A stretch of DNA of 64,000 nt, taken from NCBI GenBank assembly GCA_009785335.1, contig WQWM01000008.1, positions 1 through 64,000 on the forward strand. Direction: 5' to 3'. The position numbers and the translations under genes are program-made. This document shows, one piece after another, positions 24,282-33,132 of the stretch; within the stretch, counting starts at the first letter, position 1, and every line of letters starts with the position of its first letter. The notes below the pieces were generated by a model. The model did not search any database. It had not been told where the DNA came from and was given only the letters and a program-made list of their open reading frames with translations. This DNA is from Oscillospiraceae bacterium (GTDB taxonomy: Bacteria; Bacillota; Clostridia; Oscillospirales; Acutalibacteraceae).

Positions 24282-24289
24282 ACTTCGCG

Positions 24290-25873
24290 CTACCGCAAAA
24301 AGCCAATATGCAGCGGTTCCAGCAGGCTGGCCAGCCGGCGCACAGAATCAGCCATGAGTTTACCCATGGTTTCGTTGGGCAGCATGGTGCTGAGCATGGG
24401 CGCAGCATAGCCCGACATATGGTCTAAGCTCGGCGAACTGCGTGGCACCATGCGCACGCGCTTGCCGCTGAATACAAACACCATGCGGCGTTCACTCACC
24501 GAGTTCAACGGCCGAATGCGCACATGCAGTTTGTCAGCACCTTCCCACGCCGCCGTGCAGCTCACGATAAACTCAATGCCGCCCAGCGTAATCTTACATT
24601 TGCGGGCACGGCCGTCCAATCCGCACAGCACCGTGTTGCGCTCTTTGCCCTCGCTCCAGCTGAACTTCACCGCATCGTGCTCAAACTGAAACCGCACCTT
24701 GTCAATGCCGCCCGCTTTGTCTGCGCTCATGAAGAACACGGCCAGCGGCATTACGCTCAGCGGAAAACCCGCAGCCTTGATGGTTTGCTGCATCAGCGCA
24801 GGGAAGAAAATCGTGCGCCCGTCCAGCTTTTCTTCCAAGCTTGGGCAGCGTGCGCTTTGGTGCAGGGGAGGATAGGCCCGCAACTGCGGAATCGCCACAG
24901 GGTCGCTGTCAGTTTCGGTGAATAACGCAGGCAAATACTCAAACAGTGCATCCAGCATTTTTTTGCTGTAGATTTCACCGCCAGTTGTGATCACACAGGC
25001 ATCATATTCAGGAAAAATCAGCGCGAACTGCGAAAACATGCCATCCATGCGATAGCAACCAGGCACCGCGCTATGCCACACGCAATAGCCATAGCCGTTC
25101 ACGTCATGCTGCGAATCAGCGGGCGGGGTGTCGATGTGCACTGCGCTCAGTTGCTGCACCCACTCCGCGGGAATAATCTGGCGATTCGCGAACATGCCAT
25201 TTTGGGTGTAGCATAGGGCAATTTTCGCAAAACTTTCAGTGGTCAGATAAATTCCCCAGCCGCCGGCCTCGGCACCACAGCCATCGTTTTCCCAAAACGG
25301 GCGCGGAATACCCAGCGGCGCAAACAGCCGCGGGGTCAGATAATCCACCATGCATTGGCCGCTCACCCGCTGCACCAGCACACTAAGGATATAGGTATTT
25401 TCGTTGTTATAGGAAAATTCTTCGCCCGGCGCGGCCTTCCATTTATATTCAGCGAAATCGCGCAGCCATTGCTTGCGGGTTTTGTCGGCCAATATGTTCA
25501 CTTCTTTGCCCGAACTCATGCTGAGCAAATGGTGCACGGTGAGCTTGTTGAGCATGGCGTTGTCGGCTTCATGCTCATGCAACTCAGGCAAGTGCTCGGC
25601 CACGCGATCGGTCACCTTCAGCAGCCCTTCATCCACACAAAAACCCACGGCCGTTGCAGTAATCGACTTGCTCACCGAAAACATCACGTGCGGTATCCAC
25701 GGCTGATAGGGCGCACGAAATTGTTCATAGGCCACTTTGCCGCCGCGCAGCACCATGATAGAGTGCATTTCGAGTTTTTCGTTAACGATGCGTTGCATCA
25801 TTTTGGCCAGCACCGCAGAGGAAACACCGGCTTCTTGCAGGCTTTGCGCCCGGGGAAGTTTTAATTCTTGCAT
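24290..25873 (-). CDS. Beta-lactamase-fold serine hydrolase with C-terminal domain
   Basis: 527 aa without a signal peptide, so probably cytoplasmic. SxxK motif in MFSVSKSITATA (about residue 66), YxN motif as SYNNENTYIL (about 152), and a third-motif region near TTGGEIYS. Domain 1 (about 1-340) is the PF00144 fold; residues 340-527 form an extra domain seen in some clostridial 'serine hydrolase' proteins and may hold a substrate lid. GAGGTG precedes the ATG. The substrate is unknown; esterase or D-amino-peptide hydrolysis is the family range. Confidence 0.83.
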   Translation of the reverse strand: MQELKLPRAQSLQEAGVSSAVLAKMMQRIVNEKLEMHSIMVLRGGKVAYEQFRAPYQPWIPHVMFSVSKSITATAVGFCVDEGLLKVTDRVAEHLPELHEHEADNAMLNKLTVHHLLSMSSGKEVNILADKTRKQWLRDFAEYKWKAAPGEEFSYNNENTYILSVLVQRVSGQCMVDYLTPRLFAPLGIPRPFWENDGCGAEAGGWGIYLTTESFAKIALCYTQNGMFANRQIIPAEWVQQLSAVHIDTPPADSQHDVNGYGYCVWHSAVPGCYRMDGMFSQFALIFPEYDACVITTGGEIYSKKMLDALFEYLPALFTETDSDPVAIPQLRAYPPLHQSARCPSLEEKLDGRTIFFPALMQQTIKAAGFPLSVMPLAVFFMSADKAGGIDKVRFQFEHDAVKFSWSEGKERNTVLCGLDGRARKCKITLGGIEFIVSCTAAWEGADKLHVRIRPLNSVSERRMVFVFSGKRVRMVPRSSPSLDHMSGYAAPMLSTMLPNETMGKLMADSVRRLASLLEPLHIGFLR

Positions 25874-25917
25874 GACACACCTCGATAAAAATATTTTTTT
25901 TGCAAAATCACGAAAAA

Positions 25918-25950
25918 ACGTTTGACAAACGTATGAACATGTGATATAAT
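25918..25950 (+). promoter_or_regulatory. lexA promoter with 15-nt perfect palindrome
   Basis: TTGACA (25922-25927), 17-nt spacer, TATAAT (25945-25950). The -35 box is embedded in the perfect palindrome ACGTTTG-A-CAAACGT (25918-25932). LexA usually represses its own gene, so this is a candidate operator, although it does not match the common Firmicute box CGAACN4GTTCG. Confidence 0.7.
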
Positions 25951-25985
25951 GTAGAGGAAATCAATAAAAATTGGAGGATTTTAGT

Positions 25986-26588
25986 ATGAACCATCGCCCA
26001 AAGCTTAACAAAACCCAAGAGAAAATCTATGATTTCCTAGTTGAACGCGTGCAAACCGGCGTGCCGCCTTCAGTTCGCGAAATCGGCGAGCGCGTGGGCC
26101 TCAAGTCCACCTCATCCGTGCAGGTTAGCCTGGATTCCTTGGAAGACAAAGGCTACATCATCCGCGACCCCATGGCCAAGCGCTCCATCCGCATTGTGGG
26201 GCTGGGCAACCAAGCCATTCAACAGGTGCCGTTGCTGGGCACCGTCACAGCCGGCGAGCCCATTTTGGCCGTGGAACAAATTGAAAGTTATCTGCCCTAC
26301 ACCGGCCCGGTTTCGCGCGATAAAACGTTGTTTGCGCTGCGTGTGCGCGGCGAAAGCATGATCAACGCCGGAATTTTGGACGGCGACATCATCTTTGTGG
26401 AAAAAACACCCGTGGCCAGCAATGGTGAAATCGTGGTGGCCATGATTGAAGACGAAGCCACCGTAAAAACATTCTACAAAGAAAATGGCCAGTTCCGCCT
26501 GCAGCCCGAAAACGATTACATGGAACCCATCATCGTCAAAGAAGTCGTCATTCTGGGCAAAGTGGTGTCACTGCTGCGCTACTATTAA
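25986..26588 (+). CDS. lexA: SOS repressor LexA
   Basis: 200 aa from ATG 25986 (TTGGAGG 8 nt upstream). N-terminal winged helix (about 1-70: PPSVREIGERVGLKSTSSVQVSLDSL), then the S24 peptidase domain: cleavage site V-T-A-G-E at about 88-92, catalytic Ser in RGESMINAGI (about 129) and Lys in the GEIVVAMIEDEATVKTF region (about 166). RecA-stimulated self-cleavage derepresses the SOS genes. Its 3' end overlaps the opposing murD-like gene by 41 bp. Confidence 0.96.
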   Translation: MNHRPKLNKTQEKIYDFLVERVQTGVPPSVREIGERVGLKSTSSVQVSLDSLEDKGYIIRDPMAKRSIRIVGLGNQAIQQVPLLGTVTAGEPILAVEQIESYLPYTGPVSRDKTLFALRVRGESMINAGILDGDIIFVEKTPVASNGEIVVAMIEDEATVKTFYKENGQFRLQPENDYMEPIIVKEVVILGKVVSLLRYY

Positions 26589-27864
26589 TGCACTGGGCGA
26601 AGTGCCGCCCTTTGTGTTCAAAATCTTTGTATACATTATAACTTGCCGCAGCCGGGGAAAGCAAACAGGTTTTGCCCGGCTGTGTGTGGGCGAAAGCTGC
26701 CTGCACAGCTTCTTCCATCGTGGCAACACACACAATATTCTGGCTGCTGTCTTCCAGCAGTTTAGCGATAGCATGCCCAGTGTCAGGCATGCAGATAATG
26801 TTGCGCACAGTTCGCTGTGCCAACTCACGCGCAAAATCTTGATAATCTAGCCCGCGGTCTAACCCGCCAATCATGAGCGTGTCAACATCTTGCAGGGCAT
26901 CAATGGCGAACAACACTGCACGGGGGATAGTAGAAATGCAGTCATCCACCCAAGTGATGTCTCCGGCTTCGCTCACCGGGCACATGCGGTGAGGGATGCC
27001 GCGAAATTCCGCAACCGCGCGGCGAATGCCATCCTGCGTTGCGCCAACCGCAAGGGCCGCCGTTGCCGCAAAATAGATATCTTGCCGGTTGTGGTCACCA
27101 CGCAGGCGCGGGTTGCTATTGTCTAGCGAGCGCAAAAATGAGTCACTTTCATCAAGACCGATGTAGACCCGTTGCGCTGGGCAAGGGGTTAGATCAGCCC
27201 ATTCGTGCAGGGGTTGGTCGGCGTTGAGAATGAATAAATCCTCTGGGCACTGATGGTTGCAAATCTGCGCTTTGGCGGCAGCATAGCCCACAAAACCACC
27301 CGTATAGTGGTCAAGGTGCTCCTCATAAAGATTCGTCCACACCGCCACTTGCGGCGATGCCCGCGTAAACTCCAGCTGATGGCTGGAAAGCTCAATCACC
27401 GCGATGTACCCATCGATTTCCTCAAAGCAATCCAGCACCGGCACACCCACATTCCCAATGAGCTTGGCCGCCACACCGCTGCTGCAAAGCATATCATAAA
27501 TTAACACCGAAGTCGTTGTTTTGCCCTTGGTGCCGGTTACGCCGACCTTTTTGCACTGTGCAAAGCGCAAAAACAGATCGGTTTGGCAAGTGATGCGCAA
27601 ATTTTCAGGAATGGCGTTGTCTTTTAGCGACACGCCTGGCGACTTAATCAGTAAATCGCAACTATACAACACTTCAAGATAATTTTCTCCGCATATCAAT
27701 TGCGCATTTGGGTCATCGAGTAGCACGAAATTTTGATCCGCGATGATGAGCGGTCGCGTGGGAAAATGACGACGCAAAAAACGATAACTTGACTGCCCTT
27801 CACGGCCAAAACCAAGCAATCCAATGCGTCCCGTGCCCAAAAAATCAAGCAACTGTGCTAACAT
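26548..27864 (-). CDS. murD: Mur ligase, MurD family (possibly MurD2)
   Basis: 438 aa from ATG 27864 (AAAGGA about 10 nt upstream; a TTG at 27870 is an alternative). Rossmann-like start GRIGLLGFGREGQSS, ATP loop GVTGTKGKTTTS (about 110), VIELSSHQLEF and WVDDCISTIP motifs. MurD adds D-Glu to UDP-MurNAc-L-Ala in peptidoglycan synthesis. Because the upstream overlapping gene looks like murL, this enzyme may instead be the MurD2 type that adds L-Glu, the product then being epimerised. Whether another murD exists elsewhere cannot be seen. Confidence 0.87.
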   Translation of the reverse strand: MLAQLLDFLGTGRIGLLGFGREGQSSYRFLRRHFPTRPLIIADQNFVLLDDPNAQLICGENYLEVLYSCDLLIKSPGVSLKDNAIPENLRITCQTDLFLRFAQCKKVGVTGTKGKTTTSVLIYDMLCSSGVAAKLIGNVGVPVLDCFEEIDGYIAVIELSSHQLEFTRASPQVAVWTNLYEEHLDHYTGGFVGYAAAKAQICNHQCPEDLFILNADQPLHEWADLTPCPAQRVYIGLDESDSFLRSLDNSNPRLRGDHNRQDIYFAATAALAVGATQDGIRRAVAEFRGIPHRMCPVSEAGDITWVDDCISTIPRAVLFAIDALQDVDTLMIGGLDRGLDYQDFARELAQRTVRNIICMPDTGHAIAKLLEDSSQNIVCVATMEEAVQAAFAHTQPGKTCLLSPAAASYNVYKDFEHKGRHFAQCINSSAAVTPLCPE

Positions 27865-29164
27865 ATTCAAGCATCCTTTCAGCGATTAATAGAAATTTTG
27901 GGGGAATATTATGCTCGGCGTTCCATTCGCGCAGTAATTCTTGTGCGGCTTCGGGTTTGCCACGCAGCATCGCATCAGCTGCCTTAGCTTCCGCGATTGT
28001 ACCTACGCATTCAAACGGTTTTTCAGCAGTTTCGCCAAACAAAGCCTGCAATTCTCCCGAAAGTTCTTGCGATTTCAATAAATTTTCACCGAATATTTCC
28101 ACCATCTGCACCTCAGTAAGAAAGGGTGCAAGCATCAAATACACAAACAGGCATTTCGCGCAGCGGCTGCACCACACGTTTTTCTTGCTGCCTACGTTGC
28201 AACTTTTGAACACGTCATGGTAGTGCGTTAATGTGGCGAATTGTTTAGCGATTTGCAACTCATTAAATGGTCGCAGCAAGCTAAAGTAATGAATCGGCAG
28301 CGCAAACCGCCGCTGAACATAGGCATTCATGTCGCATTCAAAAGCGTAAGATTTAGAATATTGATGATTCACATCGGTGCCGGGTACACTAGGCTCGTTT
28401 GCGCTGGCCTCGTTGGACAATATCAGTTCATCTGCACCGATAAGATACGCACAAAACAAGCCTAAAAATGCAACAATGGCAGAAAAAGGCGTGTGCCCGT
28501 TGAGATATCCCTGCGCATTCACTTGCAAAAGCATCGGGTCGATTTCCCGGTGCGTGCGCAGCATTTGCTCAGGTGAATATCCCGCCGCCGCGAACGTTTC
28601 TGTGCGGGCAGGTTGGTCATTCACAGTAAAGCCCAGCAAATCTCGCTTCATCTCGCTAAGTAAATGAAGTGTTACGCACGAATCCTTTCCACCGCCAATG
28701 GGTACCAAGCCGAGATTTCCGCTGCAAAATTCGCTTGCGGCACGCGGAAGCATAGGCGATTCACAGCGCACATGCACAAAATCAGCAAAATTTACGGTGA
28801 TTTCGTTGCGATAAAAAAACTCACCCAGGCCGTGGTACCATAACCGTTTCCACCAATCAATTTCGTCGCAATTTAAATGGCCACAGTGAATGACTATCTC
28901 AGGCGGACAGGCGCATTTCCAGTAACTCACCAACTCCACTAGCCCCAACGAAAACACCAAATCCTGCGCAAGCGGGGAATCAAGCGCATTGCGCAGCACC
29001 AAATTGCGGGTATCAATCGTTGTTGTGGGGCAAAACTCACCCAAGCCATCAACTGAAAAAACAAAACGCAGCAAAATTTGCTCGTCTTGCTGTTCAATCG
29101 CATAGCTGTGGTAGTGGAAAATAGGGTGCTGCTGACGCAGCGCATTAAAGCGTGACATTAACAT
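27845..29164 (-). CDS. murL: MurL-like UDP-MurNAc-L-Ala-L-Glu epimerase
   Basis: 439 aa. A central PP-loop-like nucleotide motif, VPIGGGKDSCVT (about residue 155), a DELILSNEASANEPS stretch and two cysteine pairs near CSRCAKC (about 330) fit the MurL family, which in Xanthomonas epimerises the terminal L-Glu of UDP-MurNAc-L-Ala-L-Glu using ATP and Mg2+. The gene overlaps the downstream Mur ligase by 20 bases, exactly the murL-murD2 pairing described there. I recognise it from motif plus context, not from a search; a different ATP-dependent enzyme remains possible. Confidence 0.7.
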   Translation of the reverse strand: MLMSRFNALRQQHPIFHYHSYAIEQQDEQILLRFVFSVDGLGEFCPTTTIDTRNLVLRNALDSPLAQDLVFSLGLVELVSYWKCACPPEIVIHCGHLNCDEIDWWKRLWYHGLGEFFYRNEITVNFADFVHVRCESPMLPRAASEFCSGNLGLVPIGGGKDSCVTLHLLSEMKRDLLGFTVNDQPARTETFAAAGYSPEQMLRTHREIDPMLLQVNAQGYLNGHTPFSAIVAFLGLFCAYLIGADELILSNEASANEPSVPGTDVNHQYSKSYAFECDMNAYVQRRFALPIHYFSLLRPFNELQIAKQFATLTHYHDVFKSCNVGSKKNVWCSRCAKCLFVYLMLAPFLTEVQMVEIFGENLLKSQELSGELQALFGETAEKPFECVGTIAEAKAADAMLRGKPEAAQELLREWNAEHNIPPKFLLIAERMLEYVSTVA

Positions 29165-29175
29165 TGCACTTTCTT

Positions 29176-29394
29176 CTAAGCTTGCGGAATATCATCATCT
29201 GCGCTGGTCGAGCGGCTTGGGATGATGAGCGTCAGCAGAATATAGGCCAAAACGCCGGGAAAGCCCACCGAAAAAATCGAAAACAGCACGTAAGCCACAC
29301 GCACTAGGGTGGGGTCGATGTTGAAATACTCACCAATGCCGCCGCACACGCCGGCCACTTGGCGGTTGCTTGTGGAACGATAGAATTTTTTCAT
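29176..29394 (-). CDS. PspC-domain membrane protein
   Basis: 72 aa. The start MKKFYRSTSNRQVAGVCGGI is the PspC signature, followed by a hydrophobic hairpin (YVLFSIFSVGFPGVLAYILLTLIIP) and a short acidic tail. In the phage-shock system PspC is a membrane sensor; Firmicute relatives are mostly stand-alone. ATGATG offers two starts (29397, 29394); the second has better spacing to AAGGAG. The start overlaps the folD stop, so it is translated in the lgt-folD-pspC operon. Confidence 0.9.
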   Translation of the reverse strand: MKKFYRSTSNRQVAGVCGGIGEYFNIDPTLVRVAYVLFSIFSVGFPGVLAYILLTLIIPSRSTSADDDIPQA

Positions 29395-30242
29395 CATTTT
29401 CTCCTTTGCAACTTAGCTGCTGCAAGCGTATTTTTCATTAGAACAGAGATCGTCATCGGGCCCACGCCACCGGGCACGGGCGTAATCCAACTGCATTTTG
29501 GTGCCACGGCATCGAAATCCACGTCGCCGCGCACTTTGCGCCCCTCCAGACGATTGATGCCCACGTCTACCACAACTGCCCCGTCTTTTACCATGTCGGC
29601 GGTCACAAAATGCAGACGCCCCACGGCGGCCACCAGCACATCAGCTTGGCGAGTGATTGCGGACAAATTTTTCGTGCGGCTGTGGCAAATGGTCACGGTA
29701 GCATTGCGTTGCAGCGCAAGCATAGCCATGGGTTTGCCCACAATATTGCTGCGACCAATCACCACCACGTGCTTGCCGGCCAAATCAATGCCTGCGTCGT
29801 CCAGCAATTCAAGGGCACCGGCGGGCGTGCAGGGCAGTAGCTCCGGCTCGCCTTGCATGAGCTTGCCCACATTTTCGGGGTGAAACACATCTACATCTTT
29901 CGCGGGCGAAACAGCACGACATAGCGCTTGTTCGTCGTAGTCAAAACCTTTGGGCAGCGGCAATTGGCACAAAATGCCGTGTACGTTTTTATCTTGATTT
30001 AGCGCGTTAACCAGCGCGAGCAGCTTCGCTTGCCCAGCATCTGCGGGCAGCAAATGCTCTTGCGACACAATGCCCACGCGCTCACAGGCTTTCTTTTTGT
30101 TGCCCACATAGACTTGCGAAGCGGGGTCATCGCCCACCAAAATCACAGCGAGGGTGGGCGGCTGCGGCATGCCCGCAACCTCTGCCGCCACGCGGTCAAG
30201 CACCTTGGCGCTCACCAGTTTTCCATCAAGCAATTGGCTCAT
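29394..30242 (-). CDS. folD: Methylenetetrahydrofolate dehydrogenase/cyclohydrolase
   Basis: 282 aa from ATG 30242 (GGAGGTG 5 nt upstream). Catalytic YVGNKKKACERVGI with the conserved Lys, DVDVFHPENVGKL, nucleotide loop VVIGRSNIVGKPMA and the C-terminal PVPGGVGPMT. FolD oxidises 5,10-methylene-THF to methenyl-THF with NADP+ and hydrolyses it to 10-formyl-THF in the cytosol, feeding purine synthesis and one-carbon flux. Overlaps lgt upstream by 17 bases. Confidence 0.97.
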   Translation of the reverse strand: MSQLLDGKLVSAKVLDRVAAEVAGMPQPPTLAVILVGDDPASQVYVGNKKKACERVGIVSQEHLLPADAGQAKLLALVNALNQDKNVHGILCQLPLPKGFDYDEQALCRAVSPAKDVDVFHPENVGKLMQGEPELLPCTPAGALELLDDAGIDLAGKHVVVIGRSNIVGKPMAMLALQRNATVTICHSRTKNLSAITRQADVLVAAVGRLHFVTADMVKDGAVVVDVGINRLEGRKVRGDVDFDAVAPKCSWITPVPGGVGPMTISVLMKNTLAAAKLQRRK

Positions 30243-31245
30243 CGGGCACCTCCTCGGCTGTTTCTTCATCAACAACTTCTTCTTGTGTGGGCGCATTTGC
30301 ATCCGCCTCTACAGACACTTCTTCGGGCGTTTCTTCTGCCGCAACCGGGGAACCGGGGAAGAAATCAATGCCCTCAATTGGCTTGGGATTTTTCTTGAAT
30401 TGTAGCGTAAAATACACAAACGCCGCCGCGCAACCTAGCACCAGCAAACCCGAAAGCAGCTGCGACACCCGCACATTGCTGCTGCCGATAAACAGCGGGT
30501 CAAGCCGCAGGCCTTCGATGAAAAAGCGTCCCGCGCCATACCACATGCCATAAAGCAAAATGAGTTGGCCGCTGAAACTGCGCCATTTGCGGCAAAATAG
30601 GTACAACAGGCCAAAGCCCAGCAACACCCACAGCGATTCATACAGGAAAGTCGGATGCACATACGCGCGGTCGAGCACCGTGCCCGCCACCGCCTCAATG
30701 CCATGCTGCGAAAACATGTCTTGGTTCACCGTGATGTAATTGGCGGTGGCCTGGCTCCACATGCCCCAGGGCAGGGTAGTGTTGCTGCCAAAGGCCTCCT
30801 GGTTGGTGAAGTTGCCCCAGCGACCAATGCCTTGCCCAATGAGAAAACTCATGCCAGCTAGGTCCATGAGGTTGAGGAAATTCAGCTTGTTAAAGCGCGT
30901 GACGATAAACGCGCCCAACAACCCGCCAATAATCCCGCCATAGATGGCTAAGCCGCCCTCCCAAATGCGGAAAATATCGAAGAAATTGTCCATCGCGCTC
31001 AGGTTAAACAGCACATAGTAAAGCCTTGCGCCAACCACGCCGCCAATGGTGCCGCCAATGAGCACGTCCACCATTTTATCCAGGTTCATTTTCCATTTAT
31101 ACGCCATGCGGCCGCCAAACAGCACCGCCAGCAAAAATCCAAACGCAATCAGCACGCCATACCACTGAATCGTGAAATTGCCAATCTCCAATGCCACGCT
31201 GTTGATGGTCACGGGGCTGTTGAACATGCGAAAATATACGTCCAT
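30226..31245 (-). CDS. lgt: Prolipoprotein diacylglyceryl transferase
   Basis: 339 aa. Multi-pass membrane enzyme with the Lgt signature GQGIGRWGNFTNQEAFG (about 138) and HPTFLYESLW (about 197). It transfers diacylglycerol from phosphatidylglycerol to the lipobox cysteine, the first step for the lipoproteins seen in this window. The C-terminal ~45 residues are an acidic Glu/Ala/Pro-rich tail (TPEEVSVEADA...EETAEEV) not needed for catalysis in the family. GAGAGGAG 5 nt before the ATG. Confidence 0.96.
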   Translation of the reverse strand: MDVYFRMFNSPVTINSVALEIGNFTIQWYGVLIAFGFLLAVLFGGRMAYKWKMNLDKMVDVLIGGTIGGVVGARLYYVLFNLSAMDNFFDIFRIWEGGLAIYGGIIGGLLGAFIVTRFNKLNFLNLMDLAGMSFLIGQGIGRWGNFTNQEAFGSNTTLPWGMWSQATANYITVNQDMFSQHGIEAVAGTVLDRAYVHPTFLYESLWVLLGFGLLYLFCRKWRSFSGQLILLYGMWYGAGRFFIEGLRLDPLFIGSSNVRVSQLLSGLLVLGCAAAFVYFTLQFKKNPKPIEGIDFFPGSPVAAEETPEEVSVEADANAPTQEEVVDEETAEEVPDEPIA

Positions 31246-31264
31246 GGTTGCTCCTCTCTTTCTC

Positions 31265-31395
31265 GTTCTTTTTTTGCAAAAAAAGAACCAAAAAAACTTT
31301 TTCGTCGCTTCGCTGTAATCCTATTCCAGTCATTGCAAAATTCAGTAATCTAGGTTTTTTTGTGTTACTTTTTTTGCAAAAAAAGTAACAAGCTT
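31265..31395. repeat. Two T-rich hairpins upstream of lgt
   Basis: GTTCTTTTTTTGC-AAAAAAAGAAC (31265-31288) and GTTACTTTTTTTGC-AAAAAAAGTAAC (31364-31389) lie about 75 bp apart with CGTCGCTTCGCTGTAAT between. They separate lgt from the upstream M16 gene on the same strand and may end its transcript. Confidence 0.8.
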
Positions 31396-31423
31396 CGCGT
31401 CCAGAGCTTCGCGCCCGCAGGCG

Positions 31424-32689
31424 CTAAATCGGCTCTACGATAGACAGAGCATGATAACCCGCACGGAACATTTCGCGGGCTTGCGCTTGCACGTCGGCGA
31501 GAGTCATTTCGCGCAGCGCACGCGCACGGGCGAATAAATCGCAGCCGGCGAAATAGCTTTCGGTCATGCGATCGGCGATGGTTTCGATGTCGTTGCACTC
31601 CATCACCAGCCTGCCGTAGGCGCGTTTGCGGGCACGCTCAAACTCAATTTCGTCAATTTGTGCGGCAAGCATAGCCTGTGTGATTTGCTCGGCGGCTTGC
31701 TGCGGCTTGTGGCTTTCGCCGCTGAACAGAGCAGCGGCGTAGTCATCGCCATGCAAAATTTCGCTGCCAAAATTGGCGTTGATGAGGCCTTCGTTGAGCA
31801 ATTGCTCATAAAGCGGCGAAGTTTCGCCTGCCAGAATATCCAACACCAGTTTTTGTGCGGCGAGCTCATGCGCGGTCAGGTTAGCAGCCTCGCGCACTTG
31901 CTTGAAGCCCAGCGCAAACAGCGGCACGGTCACCGCCATGTTGCGGGTAACAAGCGGCTCAATTGGTGGTGCGGGGTCAGCCATGCGCGGGCGCACAGCA
32001 GGGGAGCCATCACAGGGCTTGAGCTGCTCATCGCAGATGGTGGCCACTTCATCAAGCGTAACATTGCCTGCCACGGTGATGACCATGTTGTGCAGATTGT
32101 AGAAATGCCGATAGCAATTGTGCAGCAGCTCGGCGGTGATTTCAGCAATGGATTCCTCGGTACCCGCTACTTCGATGCGTACAGGATGAGCAGGAAAGAG
32201 CGCTTTCATCAGCCCAAAAAACACGTTGCGGCCGGGGCTATCGTTGCACATGCGAATCTCTTGGCCGATGATGCCTTGCTCTTTTTTCACGGTTTCTTCA
32301 GTGAAGTAAGGTGCCTGCACAAAATCCAGCAAAATCTCGAAGTTTTTGCGAAATTCGGTGGCGCAGCTGAACAAATAACAAGTTTGATCAAAGCTGGTGT
32401 AGGCGTTGGGGCTGGCACCGGTTTGCGAAAACCGCGTGAAGGCATCCTCGCCGTCGTCGCCCTCAAACAGCTTGTGCTCGAGGAAATGCGCGGTGCCTTC
32501 GGGCAGTTCGGTCACCTCATCGCCCTTGACAATCGCGGTGTCAATCGAGCCATATTTCGTGGAAAACATGGCGTAGGCACTGGTGTAGCCGGGCTTGGGG
32601 CACACCTGAATTTCGGGCCCGGCCGGGTGCTGGGCGCGATAATAGGTTTCGTCTAAGATTGGGTCAGTGATTTTTTCCCAGGTTAGCAT
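31424..32689 (-). CDS. M16-family zinc metallopeptidase, active (YmfH-like)
   Basis: 421 aa from ATG 32689 (GGAGG upstream). The inverted zinc motif HxxEH is readable in GTAHFLEHKLFEG (about residue 70), with the downstream Glu ligand in KKEQGIIGQEIRMC (about 145), so it is catalytically competent. M16 peptidases work as pairs of one active and one inactive subunit; the gene just upstream encodes the likely partner. In Bacillus the ymfF-ymfH pair is cytoplasmic and tied to peptide processing. A small repeat block separates the two genes. Confidence 0.9.
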   Translation of the reverse strand: MLTWEKITDPILDETYYRAQHPAGPEIQVCPKPGYTSAYAMFSTKYGSIDTAIVKGDEVTELPEGTAHFLEHKLFEGDDGEDAFTRFSQTGASPNAYTSFDQTCYLFSCATEFRKNFEILLDFVQAPYFTEETVKKEQGIIGQEIRMCNDSPGRNVFFGLMKALFPAHPVRIEVAGTEESIAEITAELLHNCYRHFYNLHNMVITVAGNVTLDEVATICDEQLKPCDGSPAVRPRMADPAPPIEPLVTRNMAVTVPLFALGFKQVREAANLTAHELAAQKLVLDILAGETSPLYEQLLNEGLINANFGSEILHGDDYAAALFSGESHKPQQAAEQITQAMLAAQIDEIEFERARKRAYGRLVMECNDIETIADRMTESYFAGCDLFARARALREMTLADVQAQAREMFRAGYHALSIVEPI

Positions 32690-32729
32690 AATTTCCTCCG
32701 CAAGTTTTTTGCTGCTGTTTGCCGCGCGC

Positions 32730-33115
32730 GTCTTCAATCGCTCCGCGAACCTTCCTCAGTCCGACCCGAGGTCGGCCAGCTCCTTCCCAAGGAAGGAGCC
32801 AAGGCTTGTTTTTTCAACTTCTCATAAATAATCCCATCGCGAAGCGGCTAGGTTTTTTTGGTTCTTTTTTGGGTAAACCCCCACCTGCACGCCTGCGACG
32901 TGCTTTCCTCCCCCAATGCCTACCCCAGCAGAGGGGGCCAGGGGCTTGCTGCTTCGCTTGTATAAATCGCTCCGCGAACCTTCCTCAGACCGACCCGAGG
33001 TCGGCCAGCTCCTTCCCAAGGAAGGAGCCAAGGCTTGTTTCTTCAACTTCTCATAAATAATCCCATCGCGAAGCGGCTAGGTTTTTTTGGTTACTTTTTT
33101 TGCAAAAAAAGTAAC
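32730..33115. repeat. Repeat block between the two M16 genes
   Basis: Two direct copies of a module running AATCGCTCCGCGAACCTTCC...GGAAGGAGCCAAGGCTTG (32737-32815 and 32966-33045) each followed by TCATAAATAATCCCATCGCG. In between lies CCCCCACCTGCACGCCTGCG-ACGTGC, an R1 fragment. The block ends with GTTACTTTTTTTGC-AAAAAAAGTAAC (33090-33115). About 440 bp without a gene. Confidence 0.82.
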
Positions 33116-33132
33116 ACACTGCGCATTGAACA

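Noticed and set aside
20797-24284. Tandem units of 117 and 100 bp considered as a CRISPR array
   Set aside because: Units are identical over their whole length, with no conserved-repeat/variable-spacer alternation and no cas genes in the window.
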